From the NCBI GenBank assembly GCA_017549665.1, contig JAFYUD010000104.1:1-12277 (forward strand): a stretch of 12,277 bases of DNA, given 5' to 3'. The first letter of the stretch is position 1. Each line of letters starts with the position of its first letter. Source of the stretch: Clostridia bacterium. GTDB lineage: Bacteria; Bacillota_A; Clostridia; Oscillospirales; Acutalibacteraceae. Shown here in pieces: positions 6,323 through 12,277 of this stretch. The position numbers and the translations under genes were made by a program. The notes under the pieces were generated by a model. It saw only the letters and a list, made by a program, of their open reading frames with translations. It did not search any database and had not been told where the DNA came from.

Positions 6323-6850
6323 TTATTTTATTCCGTGTTTGTTACAGTAATTTATGACGATATCTCTGAAATGCTCATGACGGAAGTTGTTTCTGACATC
6401 ACTGATGTCGATGTATAATCCGTTTATAAGATTCTGGATTATCGCTTCAGCAAGGAATGCTTCATATATATATTCATCATTGAATGCCTTTTCAATATCG
6501 GTATTCAGGTCAGTGTTGATGCCTTTGATTGCTGCACGGTAAATAAGATTGTCCCGTCCCAGATATTCTCCTGAATTTTTAAGGCAGTCAAGACCTTTTC
6601 TCATGTCAGAGACGGTGAATCTGCCTTTGTATGTACTTACGGCTTCGCAGCCCGTGAGAATGAAATCAACAGTTGTTTCAAGAATTTTTGCAAGGTCTGG
6701 TAAAACAGCAGTATCGGGCAAGGTTTCACCACGCTCCCATTTGCTGACAGCCTGAAATGAAACACCGATTCTTTCTCCAAGCTCACTCTGTGTTATACCT
6801 TTTTCTTTTCTCAGTGCAGAAATCTGTTCACCGACTTTTTTTATATCCAT
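6323..6850 (-). CDS. XRE-family transcriptional regulator
   Basis: Predicted 175 aa. The N-terminal Cro/C1-type helix-turn-helix spans about residues 7-61. It has the usual pattern LRKEKGITQSELGERIGVS (13-31), the recognition helix FQAVSKWERG, and LPDLAKILETTVDFIL. Residues 75-175 form a helical, soluble domain (GRDNLIYRAAIKGINTDL, YIYEAFLAEAIIQNLI) that I have met in other Firmicutes XRE proteins but cannot name. It is presumably an oligomerisation or ligand domain. GAGGCG lies 8 nt before the ATG. The gene follows the symporter gene on the same strand after 106 nt with no terminator between, so read-through is possible. It also has its own extended -10 element. It is a candidate regulator of the adjacent symporter locus, but no direct evidence ties them. 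Confidence 0.85.
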   Translation of the reverse strand: MDIKKVGEQISALRKEKGITQSELGERIGVSFQAVSKWERGETLPDTAVLPDLAKILETTVDFILTGCEAVSTYKGRFTVSDMRKGLDCLKNSGEYLGRDNLIYRAAIKGINTDLNTDIEKAFNDEYIYEAFLAEAIIQNLINGLYIDISDVRNNFRHEHFRDIVINYCNKHGIK

Positions 6851-6879
6851 TGTTTTTCGCCTCGATTGTTATATTTTCA

Positions 6880-6893
6880 GATACATTATATCA
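6880..6893 (-). promoter_or_regulatory. Extended -10 promoter with overlapping palindrome, XRE gene
   Basis: On the minus strand TGATATAAT (6893-6885) is a perfect extended -10; no good -35 is present. The -10 overlaps GATACATTATATC (6880-6892), a palindrome with 5 of 6 pairs around its centre, where a repressor would block transcription. Autoregulation is plausible, but AT-rich palindromes over -10 boxes also occur by chance. Confidence 0.4.
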
Positions 6894-6956
6894 GCAATTC
6901 CGGAAAAAGGAAATAACCTTGTAATTGAATTTACAGGTGTTTTACTCAACGCAGAT

Positions 6957-8336
6957 TTACTTGTCCTGCATTTTAAGAGTAATTTTTTCGAGAAGCTCGG
7001 AATGAATGATATATTTCTTATTGAAAATAATCAGTGAAACGAGAGCAGTTGCAAAGGGAATTGCAAACATCATAATCATTATACCGTTTTTAGCGCCGAC
7101 AGGCTGAGGTACAACATTTTCCTGATATCTGCATATTTCAAGACCGAAGCCGATTATGAGAGCCTGAATTGTCTGTGCAAATTTCATCTGAAAGCTCTTC
7201 ATTGAGAAGATGATTGCATCTGCACGTTCACCTGTTCTGTATTCACCGTAATCAACGATATCTGCCAGCATTGATGCTTCAGCAGTGAAAACATTTCCGA
7301 TTCCGAGACCTGCGATGAAAGCAAGAATAAAGAAAAGCACGGGGGAGAAGCCGAATACAATATTTGTGATAAAAAGAAGCAGATACGCAACGATTGACAC
7401 AGACATACCGACTTTTATTACGTTATGCTTTCCTATACGGCCTGAAAAAGCAGAAACTCCGAACAGGCCGATTGCCTGACCTGCGCCTGTGACAGCGGCA
7501 AAAATTGTGAGAAGCTTGCCGTTTTCTGCTATGTAATCAAAGTAATAAGCTGCAAGACCGTTCATAAGATACCAGCTGAGATTGAATGTGACAGCAACAG
7601 CAACGAATACAAGTGCCTGATCGTTTGAACGGATAGTTTTTATGATATCTCTGAATTTATATGCTGTTTTATGCTCAGGAATAATTCTTTCACGGGTTTT
7701 AAGGAATGTAATCAGCGCAAGAATTATGAACATAACGCCTATACCGCCTGCAATCAGGGAGTATGCAGTGTCCTGCTCATCTGATGAAAATGCGGCAAGT
7801 ATGAGTGATGTTGCGCCCATGACGGTAAGCTGACCTACACCTGAGAAAAATCTCGGGAAGGATGCAATTACATTTCTTTCTTGCGGGTCGGTTGTAAGTG
7901 CGGGGACAAATGACCAGTAGGGAATATCGATGATTGTGTATGACATGCCCCAGAGAATATACATCAATGCTACATGAATATAAAGTGCGATGTCAACGCC
8001 GCCCACGTAGAATGAATAGAAAGGCTTTGTAAACATGAAGAAAAGTATTACCGCATTCAGGACAGCACCGGTAAGAATCCAGGGCCTGAATCTGCCGTAT
8101 TTTGATTTTGTGTTACTGACAATCATGCCCATCATAGGGTCATTGATACCGTCCCATATTCTGGCTATGGCAGTGATGATACCGATGAAGCCTGCCGCTA
8201 CACCTAAAACGTCAGTGGAGTACTTGATGAAAAATGAGAAGCATAAGCCGTAGCTCATGTCAAGACCGATTGCGCCAACGCCGTATCCGAGCTTTTCACT
8301 TAAAGGAATACCACTTTTTTTCAGTTCTTTTTTCAT
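6957..8336 (-). CDS. GPH/MelB-family sugar:cation symporter
   Basis: Predicted 459 aa with about 12 membrane helices. This is the glycoside-pentoside-hexuronide:cation symporter type of the major facilitator superfamily, which imports glycosides with Na+ or H+. The family signature WDGINDPMMG (61-70) matches the helix II cation site of MelB, with D62 and D66 in the places of MelB D55 and D59. It is followed by KYGRFRPWIL (79-88), the conserved cytoplasmic loop. A second signature, LADIVDYGEYRTGERADA (357-374), is also typical of GPH proteins, and K385 is placed like the MelB helix XI lysine. AAAGGAAG precedes the ATG by 7 nt. The gene is divergent from the GH99-like/esterase operon, which suggests a shared substrate. 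It is not a sugar phosphotransferase or an ABC component. Substrate unknown. Confidence 0.9.
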   Translation of the reverse strand: MKKELKKSGIPLSEKLGYGVGAIGLDMSYGLCFSFFIKYSTDVLGVAAGFIGIITAIARIWDGINDPMMGMIVSNTKSKYGRFRPWILTGAVLNAVILFFMFTKPFYSFYVGGVDIALYIHVALMYILWGMSYTIIDIPYWSFVPALTTDPQERNVIASFPRFFSGVGQLTVMGATSLILAAFSSDEQDTAYSLIAGGIGVMFIILALITFLKTRERIIPEHKTAYKFRDIIKTIRSNDQALVFVAVAVTFNLSWYLMNGLAAYYFDYIAENGKLLTIFAAVTGAGQAIGLFGVSAFSGRIGKHNVIKVGMSVSIVAYLLLFITNIVFGFSPVLFFILAFIAGLGIGNVFTAEASMLADIVDYGEYRTGERADAIIFSMKSFQMKFAQTIQALIIGFGLEICRYQENVVPQPVGAKNGIMIMMFAIPFATALVSLIIFNKKYIIHSELLEKITLKMQDK

Positions 8337-8369
8337 ATTTTGTCTTCCTTTCCCGCCTGATATATTTTC

Positions 8370-8398
8370 AGTATAGCATCTGAAGAATGAAACAGCAA
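8370..8398 (-). promoter_or_regulatory. Sigma-A promoter of the symporter gene
   Basis: On the minus strand: TTGCTG (8398-8393), 17 bp, TATACT (8375-8370). The leader is about 27 nt and contains AAAGGAAG at 8351-8344. Confidence 0.65.
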
Positions 8399-8420
8399 TA
8401 GATTACGGAAATTATTTTAT

Positions 8421-8439
8421 ACAAATTAATATAATTTGT
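8421..8439. promoter_or_regulatory. Candidate operator between symporter and GH99-like operon
   Basis: ACAAATT (8421-8427) and AATTTGT (8433-8439) form a perfect 7-bp inverted repeat with a 5-nt gap. It lies 22 bp upstream of the symporter -35 and 7 bp upstream of the operon -35. The same half-site recurs at 8482-8488, near the operon transcription start, facing a near-match AGTTTGT at 8461-8467. The arrangement fits a regulator acting on both divergent promoters. The AT-rich background lowers confidence. Confidence 0.45.
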
Positions 8440-8446
8440 CTGTTTG

Positions 8447-8475
8447 TTGAAAATTTTTAAAGTTTGTGATACAAT
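8447..8475 (+). promoter_or_regulatory. Sigma-A promoter of the GH99-like/esterase operon
   Basis: TTGAAA (8447-8452), 17 bp, TACAAT (8470-8475) with an upstream TG (extended -10). The start would be near 8482, within the second ACAAATT half-site. Confidence 0.7.
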
Positions 8476-8508
8476 AAAATTACAAATTTTACCGAAGGGT
8501 GATACATT

Positions 8509-9639
8509 ATGAGTAAATACGATATTGCAGCATTTATATGGCCTTCATATACAGGTGATGAGCCTCGTACACGCATTTTCTGGCCTGAGGGTTATGGTGA
8601 ATGGCAGACCGTAAAAGCAATGACAAACAGAGGCTATGAGGGGTGCCGCTGGCCACGTATACCCACATGGGGTTATGTGAATGAAGCTGACAGCCGTGTT
8701 ATGGAAATGCAGATTAACTGTGCCGTTGAGTATGGTGTAAACGTGTTTATTTATGATTGGTATTGGTATGATAACAGACCATTCCTTGAAAACTGTCTCA
8801 ATGACGGATTCCTTAAGGCAAAAAATAATCAGGATATGAAATTCTGTCTCATGTGGGCAAATCATAATGCCACACATCTCTGGGATAAACGCAATTCCGA
8901 TGAATTTCCTGACACTGTTATATGGAGTGGTGTTGTTACTCCTGAGATTTTTTCAGATATCTGCGACAGGACTATTGAAAAATATTTCAAAAAGGAAAAT
9001 TATTATTGCATCGACGGATGTCCCGTTTATATGATTTTTGATATCGATAATTTTATCCGTTCATTCGGTACAAGTGACGAGTGTAAAAAGGGTATAGAGG
9101 AATTCCGCAGAAAGACAATTGCCGCAGGCTTCAAGGGACTTCATCTGCAGTTTGTCCATTGGCGCAACCGTGTCTTCAACTGGCTTAAGGATGAGGATTC
9201 TCAGAAGGGTGTAGTTTCAGCTCAGATGTACGATTTCCTTGGTGCTTCATCAGTTACAAATTACAGTTGGGGCGGAATTACCGATTTTGACGGTGACTTC
9301 AACGATATTGCTGATAACTACGCAAAAGAATACATAAAGGCTGCTGAGAATATCAATGTTGAGTATTATCCGAATATCTCTGTTGGCTGGGATAATAATG
9401 TAAGATTCAAGGATTTTGTGCCCGGTGTAGTTGTGAACAATACCCCTGCAAACTTTAAAGCCGCTTGCGAAAAAATCAAAGCACTTACAGACGAAGCAAT
9501 GGCAAAAGGCAGAATAAAAGTGCCTTTCATCACAGTAAACAGCTGGAATGAATGGACAGAGACAAGCTATCTTCAGCCTGATGACCTTTACGGCTACGGC
9601 TATCTTGAGGCGATAAAAGAAGTTTTTAAAGGGGAATAA
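8509..9639 (+). CDS. GH99-like / WbsX-type protein
   Basis: Predicted 376 aa, one domain, no signal peptide. The sequence follows the WbsX/GH99-like pattern: FIWPSYTGDEPRTRIFWPEG at the start (9-28), GEWQTVKA (30-37), WGYVNEADSRVME (54-66), GVNVFIYDWYWY (76-87), MWANHN (115-120) and, near the end, VNSWNEWTETSYLQPD (343-358). GH99 endo-mannosidases carry their two catalytic carboxylates in a similar NEW-x-E motif, so E348 and E351 are candidates. WbsX proteins were first labelled glycosyltransferases from O-antigen loci. In a catabolic setting with a symporter and esterases, a hydrolase seems more likely. AGGGTGA lies 7 nt before the ATG. It is the first gene of a three-gene operon and ends 2 nt before the next start. 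Reaction and substrate are not known. Confidence 0.82.
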   Translation: MSKYDIAAFIWPSYTGDEPRTRIFWPEGYGEWQTVKAMTNRGYEGCRWPRIPTWGYVNEADSRVMEMQINCAVEYGVNVFIYDWYWYDNRPFLENCLNDGFLKAKNNQDMKFCLMWANHNATHLWDKRNSDEFPDTVIWSGVVTPEIFSDICDRTIEKYFKKENYYCIDGCPVYMIFDIDNFIRSFGTSDECKKGIEEFRRKTIAAGFKGLHLQFVHWRNRVFNWLKDEDSQKGVVSAQMYDFLGASSVTNYSWGGITDFDGDFNDIADNYAKEYIKAAENINVEYYPNISVGWDNNVRFKDFVPGVVVNNTPANFKAACEKIKALTDEAMAKGRIKVPFITVNSWNEWTETSYLQPDDLYGYGYLEAIKEVFKGE

Positions 9640-9641
9640 TC

Positions 9642-10448
9642 ATGGATTTTACCATTGTTTATGATATCGCATACGGAGAGCATGAGAGACATAAATTCGA
9701 CCTTTTTATTCCGGAAAAACTGAAGTCTCGCAACGGAATTATTCTTTTTATTCACGGCGGCGGTTGGAGTCAGGGTGATAAACGAGGGCATTATCACGAT
9801 TGTGATTATTTCAGCCGACTCGGTTATCTCTGTGCCACCATGAATTATCGTTATGTAAGTGATGATTTTAATGTTTATGCAGAGCTTGACGATATAACAG
9901 CAGCATTGAAAACAATCAAATGTGAATGTGAAAAGTACGGTGTCAATGCAGAAAAAGTGATTTTGTCAGGCGGCTCAGCGGGGTCTCATCTTTCACTTCT
10001 TTATGCAAACACAAGATTGAAAGAAGCTCCCGTAACACCTGTTGCGGTATGTGTATGGTGTCCTCCCGTAAACTGTTATGCATCAGATTTTCTTATGGGG
10101 ATTTCGGGGGAGTTTGAAGACTGGAAATACGGAATTCTTTCAAAATGCTGCGGTGTTACAGTTAATAAGGAAAATTTTCATAATGACAGACCCCAGACAG
10201 CTCTGAGAAAAATGTCGCCTGCAGAGTATGTGACGGAAAATCATATTCCCACGGCAATATTCCACGGCAAACAAGATGCCATTGTGCCTTTCGGACACGC
10301 TGAGGATTATATTTCTTTGCTGAATGAAAAGGGTATAAAAAATGAGCTTGTGGTATATGAAAATTCGGATCATGCACTGGATAAAGACCCTGAATCTGCA
10401 ATTCAGGCAAAAAATATAATAAAAAAATACGCAGAAAGGTATTTGTGA
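9642..10448 (+). CDS. Cytoplasmic alpha/beta hydrolase (HSL/BD-FAE-like carboxylesterase)
   Basis: Predicted 268 aa. Visible catalytic elements are the oxyanion-hole motif HGGGW (38-42), nucleophile elbow GGSAGS with Ser112 (110-115), acid Asp212 in HGKQDAIVP (208-216), and His244 in NSDHAL (241-246). This is the arrangement of acetyl- or feruloyl-type esterases and of hormone-sensitive-lipase relatives. No signal peptide is present, so it should act inside the cell, for example on acylated oligosaccharides after import. It is translationally close-coupled to the GH99-like gene: its ribosome binding site AAAGGGGAA (9628-9636) lies in the end of that gene and only 2 nt separate stop and start. 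Peptidase activity (dipeptidyl-peptidase-like) is a less likely alternative. Confidence 0.85.
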   Translation: MDFTIVYDIAYGEHERHKFDLFIPEKLKSRNGIILFIHGGGWSQGDKRGHYHDCDYFSRLGYLCATMNYRYVSDDFNVYAELDDITAALKTIKCECEKYGVNAEKVILSGGSAGSHLSLLYANTRLKEAPVTPVAVCVWCPPVNCYASDFLMGISGEFEDWKYGILSKCCGVTVNKENFHNDRPQTALRKMSPAEYVTENHIPTAIFHGKQDAIVPFGHAEDYISLLNEKGIKNELVVYENSDHALDKDPESAIQAKNIIKKYAERYL

Positions 10449-10500
10449 GTAGAAATGTTCACATTTGAATGATATGATTGAATCAAAGGGAGGAATAAAA

Positions 10501-11538
10501 ATGAAATTCAAAAAAGTATTATCCTTGATTCTCAGCGTAATTATGCTTTCTTCATGCCTTGTATTTTCTGCAAGTGCTAAGGAGGAGAGTATGGACGAGC
10601 TTATCGGTAAGTTTGAGTACGGTGTCGGTCCCGAAACTGACGGTCATGCAGTTGACTACCGTTATTATTCACCTGCAGGTGAGGATGATGACACAAAGTA
10701 TCCTCTTGTAGTATGGATTCACGGTATGGGTGACGGTGCTTACGACGGAAAGCAGATTGAAAAGAATGATTTTTCCAAGTGGGCAAGTGCTGAATTCCAG
10801 AGCCGTTTCCCTGCAGGTGGTGCGTATCTTCTTGCACCCCGTTCACCTGAAGAAAAAGGACTTTTCTGGCCTGATGAAATCATTTCATCACTCAGAGCTG
10901 CAATTGATGATTTTATTTCAAAAAATGAAAACGTTGACACAAGCCGTATCTATATAGGCGGTTATTCAATGGGCGGTAAGATGACTCTCAAAATGGCAGT
11001 TGCATATCCTGAAATGTTTGCTGCTGCAATGCCGATATGCCCCGCATGGGTACCCGGTGAAGAAGCTACAGCTCTTATTTCCGATATTCCTGTCTGGCTT
11101 GTCAGCTCACCTGCAGATCCGCTTGTAAATTATTTTGCATGGGTTATGCCTGCATGGGAGAATATTGTTTCACAGTCTGAAGTAGCGGCAGATTGCCGTT
11201 TCTCAACTCTGTCACTGGCATGCTATCCTGACGGAAAGCTTACATCAAGTAATCATCATGCATGGTACGCAGTTGCAAATGATATGTTTTCATCAGAAAA
11301 CGGTGCATATCCTAAAATGAAGACTGTTGACGGCAACGGGGAAAAGGTTGAGCTTACATATCCTGACGGTATGATAAGCTGGCTTTCTGCGTTCAGCAGT
11401 GATTATGACGGTGCGCCTGCAACAGACGGCGGTAACAGTCAGGCAAGAGAAGAATATGAAACAAAAATCAGCTTTGATATGCTCAGTCTGTTACTGAGAA
11501 ATCTTGTGAATTATATCATTTCATGTATTAAAGGCTGA
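10501..11538 (+). CDS. Exported alpha/beta hydrolase (esterase)
   Basis: Predicted 345 aa. The ATG at 10501 is preferred because GGGAGG lies 7 nt upstream and a signal peptide begins there; an in-frame TTG at 10465 has neither. Residues 1-26 are a Sec signal (positive start, hydrophobic core, ASA at 24-26). LSSC at 16-19 also resembles a lipobox, so it may be a lipoprotein attached at C19. Catalytic elements are WIHGMGDG (72-79), nucleophile elbow GYSMGG with Ser156 (154-159), Asp206 in SSPADPL, and His252 or His253 in SSNHHAW. This resembles the LpqC/feruloyl-esterase-like group of secreted esterases. The last 20 residues form a hydrophobic, amphipathic tail of unknown role. It is the third gene of the operon, 52 nt after the cytoplasmic esterase, and could deacylate substrate outside the cell before import. 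Confidence 0.85.
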   Translation: MKFKKVLSLILSVIMLSSCLVFSASAKEESMDELIGKFEYGVGPETDGHAVDYRYYSPAGEDDDTKYPLVVWIHGMGDGAYDGKQIEKNDFSKWASAEFQSRFPAGGAYLLAPRSPEEKGLFWPDEIISSLRAAIDDFISKNENVDTSRIYIGGYSMGGKMTLKMAVAYPEMFAAAMPICPAWVPGEEATALISDIPVWLVSSPADPLVNYFAWVMPAWENIVSQSEVAADCRFSTLSLACYPDGKLTSSNHHAWYAVANDMFSSENGAYPKMKTVDGNGEKVELTYPDGMISWLSAFSSDYDGAPATDGGNSQAREEYETKISFDMLSLLLRNLVNYIISCIKG

Positions 11539-11548
11539 TAATATCACA

Positions 11549-11573
11549 GGGGGCTTTACAGCCCCCTTTTTTT
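11549..11573 (+). terminator. Terminator of the esterase operon
   Basis: GGGGGCT (11549-11555), loop TTAC, AGCCCCC (11560-11566), then seven T (11567-11573). It is a textbook intrinsic terminator 10 nt after the stop codon. Confidence 0.92.
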
Positions 11574-11599
11574 GCGAAAATATGCCTTTGTTAATATCT

Positions 11600-11614
11600 G
11601 TTGCTTGAAGCAAC
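11600..11614. promoter_or_regulatory. Perfect palindrome over the -35 box (candidate operator)
   Basis: GTTGCTT (11600-11606), one central G, AAGCAAC (11608-11614): a perfect 15-bp inverted repeat covering the whole -35 hexamer of the next gene. With one central base it is a poor RNA hairpin but a typical size for a Cro/C1-type dimer site. Autorepression by the downstream XRE protein is the simplest reading. Confidence 0.55.
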
Positions 11615-11633
11615 GGACAGAAAATGCTATAAT
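11605..11633 (+). promoter_or_regulatory. Sigma-A promoter of the membrane-tethered XRE gene
   Basis: TTGAAG (11605-11610), 17 bp, TATAAT (11628-11633) with TGC before it (extended -10). The start near 11640 leaves a leader of only about 12 nt, nearly all ribosome binding site (AGGTGA 11641-11646). Confidence 0.75.
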
Positions 11634-11651
11634 TCTTCACAGGTGATAAAT

Positions 11652-12188
11652 ATGTTATGTGACAATCTCAGAAATCTTCGTAAAGCAAAGGGAATTTCAC
11701 AGGAAGAAATGGCGGCTGAATTATCTGTTGTCAGACAGACTGTTTCAAAGTGGGAAAACGGTTTGTCTGTTCCTGATGCGCAGATGCTTATAAAAATAGC
11801 TCAGGTGCTTGACACCTCGGTCAATGTGCTGCTGGGAGAAGCAGCTGCCGAAAATGAGGATTCGGAAATTAAAATACTTGCAGAAAAGCTTGAAAAGCTC
11901 AATGAACAGATCGCAAAACGAAATGACAGAAACAGAAAAATATGGCGTGCCGTATTTATTGCTGTTGTTATTTTTGCGGTAATTTCTCTCGGTACTGATA
12001 TTGCGGTACTGCTGAATAATAAATTTCCTGCAGGAATCACAAGCGGAAGCATCGGAATTATAGGCGGTGCAGACGGCCCGACAAATATTTATGTTTCAGA
12101 TATTTCATTCAGATTCAGTAGTATTATTCTTGCTGTTATTGCATTTGCCGTATCAGTTGCGGGGCTTGTAAAAACACGAAAAAAGTAA
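11652..12188 (+). CDS. Membrane-tethered XRE-type regulator with GIIGGADGPT loop
   Basis: Predicted 178 aa from the ATG at 11652, which has AGGTGA 5 nt upstream. An in-frame TTG at 11601 lies inside the promoter and is rejected. Domains: Cro/C1 helix-turn-helix at 5-59 (LRKAKGISQEEMAAEL, VRQTVSKWENG, LIKIAQVLDTSVNVLLG), an acidic then basic stretch likely to form a coiled coil at 71-95, membrane helix 1 at about 98-121, an outside loop with SIGIIGGADGPTNIYV (133-148), membrane helix 2 at about 156-174, and a basic tail. The loop motif matches the Na+-site loop of the beta subunit of sodium-pumping decarboxylases (OadB/GcdB), but the rest of that protein is absent. It is likely a one-component regulator sensing a membrane or external signal. 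The ligand is unknown. Single gene with its own promoter and terminator. Confidence 0.87.
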   Translation: MLCDNLRNLRKAKGISQEEMAAELSVVRQTVSKWENGLSVPDAQMLIKIAQVLDTSVNVLLGEAAAENEDSEIKILAEKLEKLNEQIAKRNDRNRKIWRAVFIAVVIFAVISLGTDIAVLLNNKFPAGITSGSIGIIGGADGPTNIYVSDISFRFSSIILAVIAFAVSVAGLVKTRKK

Positions 12189-12194
12189 AAAAAT

Positions 12195-12234
12195 AACGGA
12201 TTGCAAAGGTTAATTCTCTGCAATCCGTTTTTTT
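12195..12234 (+). terminator. Terminator of the membrane-tethered XRE gene
   Basis: An 11-bp perfect stem (AACGGATTGCA 12195-12205 with 12219-12229) has a 13-nt loop. Seven T at 12228-12234 include the last two stem bases. It begins 6 nt after the stop codon. Confidence 0.88.
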
Positions 12235-12258
12235 GGTCCCTTTAGGGGTGGAAATAAA

Positions 12259-12277
12259 CCCCCAGTTCTACTGGGGG
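12259..12277. repeat. GC-rich hairpin at the right edge
   Basis: CCCCCAGT (12259-12266), loop TCT, ACTGGGGG (12270-12277): 8 bp, perfect, cut off by the window end. Upstream AGGGGT (12244-12249) could pair with the ACCCC of the left arm as an alternative fold, and CCCTTTAGGG (12238-12247) forms another small stem. It may be the start of a REP-like element, an IS200/IS605-type end or a leader structure; nothing visible decides. Confidence 0.45.

Noticed and set aside
10465..10500. TTG start for the exported esterase
   Set aside because: It has no ribosome binding site, while GGGAGG and a typical signal peptide mark the ATG at 10501.
11601..11651. Upstream TTG start for the last regulator (17 extra residues)
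   Set aside because: The TTG lies inside the -35 palindrome and the extension crosses the -10. AGGTGA is placed correctly for the ATG at 11652.
11652..12188. Annotation as sodium-pumping decarboxylase beta subunit
   Set aside because: Only the short loop motif is shared. The protein has two helices and an HTH domain, and lacks the many membrane helices of that subunit.

Overview
The window looks like chromosomal DNA of an AT-rich Gram-positive gut clostridium, most likely an Oscillospiraceae/Ruminococcus-type organism. The grounds are strong GGAGG-type ribosome binding sites, near-consensus sigma-A promoters (TTGxxx, 17 bp, TATAAT), U-tract terminators after most transcription units, and the protein families present. 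This is inference from style and content, because no marker gene is present. I see no transposase, integrase, phage gene, CRISPR array or rRNA.

Layout. Positions 1-728 hold no protein gene. They contain a terminator-like hairpin, a tRNA-Ala(GGC) remnant that has lost the 5' half of its D arm, a terminator with a UACG loop, an array of eight small hairpins whose 10-nt spacers reverse orientation at the centre, and a possible small RNA (promoter, two hairpins, U tract). Next, on the minus strand, come a membrane-anchored glycerophosphodiester phosphodiesterase (729-1577) and a large cytoplasmic GH116 glycosidase (1899-4361), each with its own promoter and terminator. A truncated second copy of the hairpin array lies between them. 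Divergent from GH116 is a membrane-anchored PI-PLC-like phosphodiesterase (4549-5703). It is followed by a small four-helix, cysteine-rich membrane protein (5853-6260) and a convergent XRE regulator (6323-6850, minus).

The right half is a likely glycoside or ester utilisation locus. A GPH/MelB-type sugar:cation symporter (6957-8336, minus) is divergent from a three-gene operon (8509-11538): a GH99-like/WbsX-type protein, a cytoplasmic alpha/beta hydrolase, and an exported alpha/beta hydrolase. The divergent promoter region carries a perfect ACAAATT inverted repeat that could be the operator. The exported esterase could remove acyl groups outside the cell, the symporter could import the glycoside, and the intracellular esterase, GH99-like protein and GH116 enzyme could finish the job. 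This scheme is inferred from gene families and adjacency.

The window ends with a membrane-tethered XRE-type regulator (11652-12188). Its short extracytoplasmic loop carries the GIIGGADGPT signature otherwise typical of the sodium-pumping decarboxylase beta subunit. Its promoter has a perfect 15-bp palindrome over the -35 box. This regulator, the mirrored hairpin arrays and the nine-cysteine membrane protein are the parts most worth a second look.
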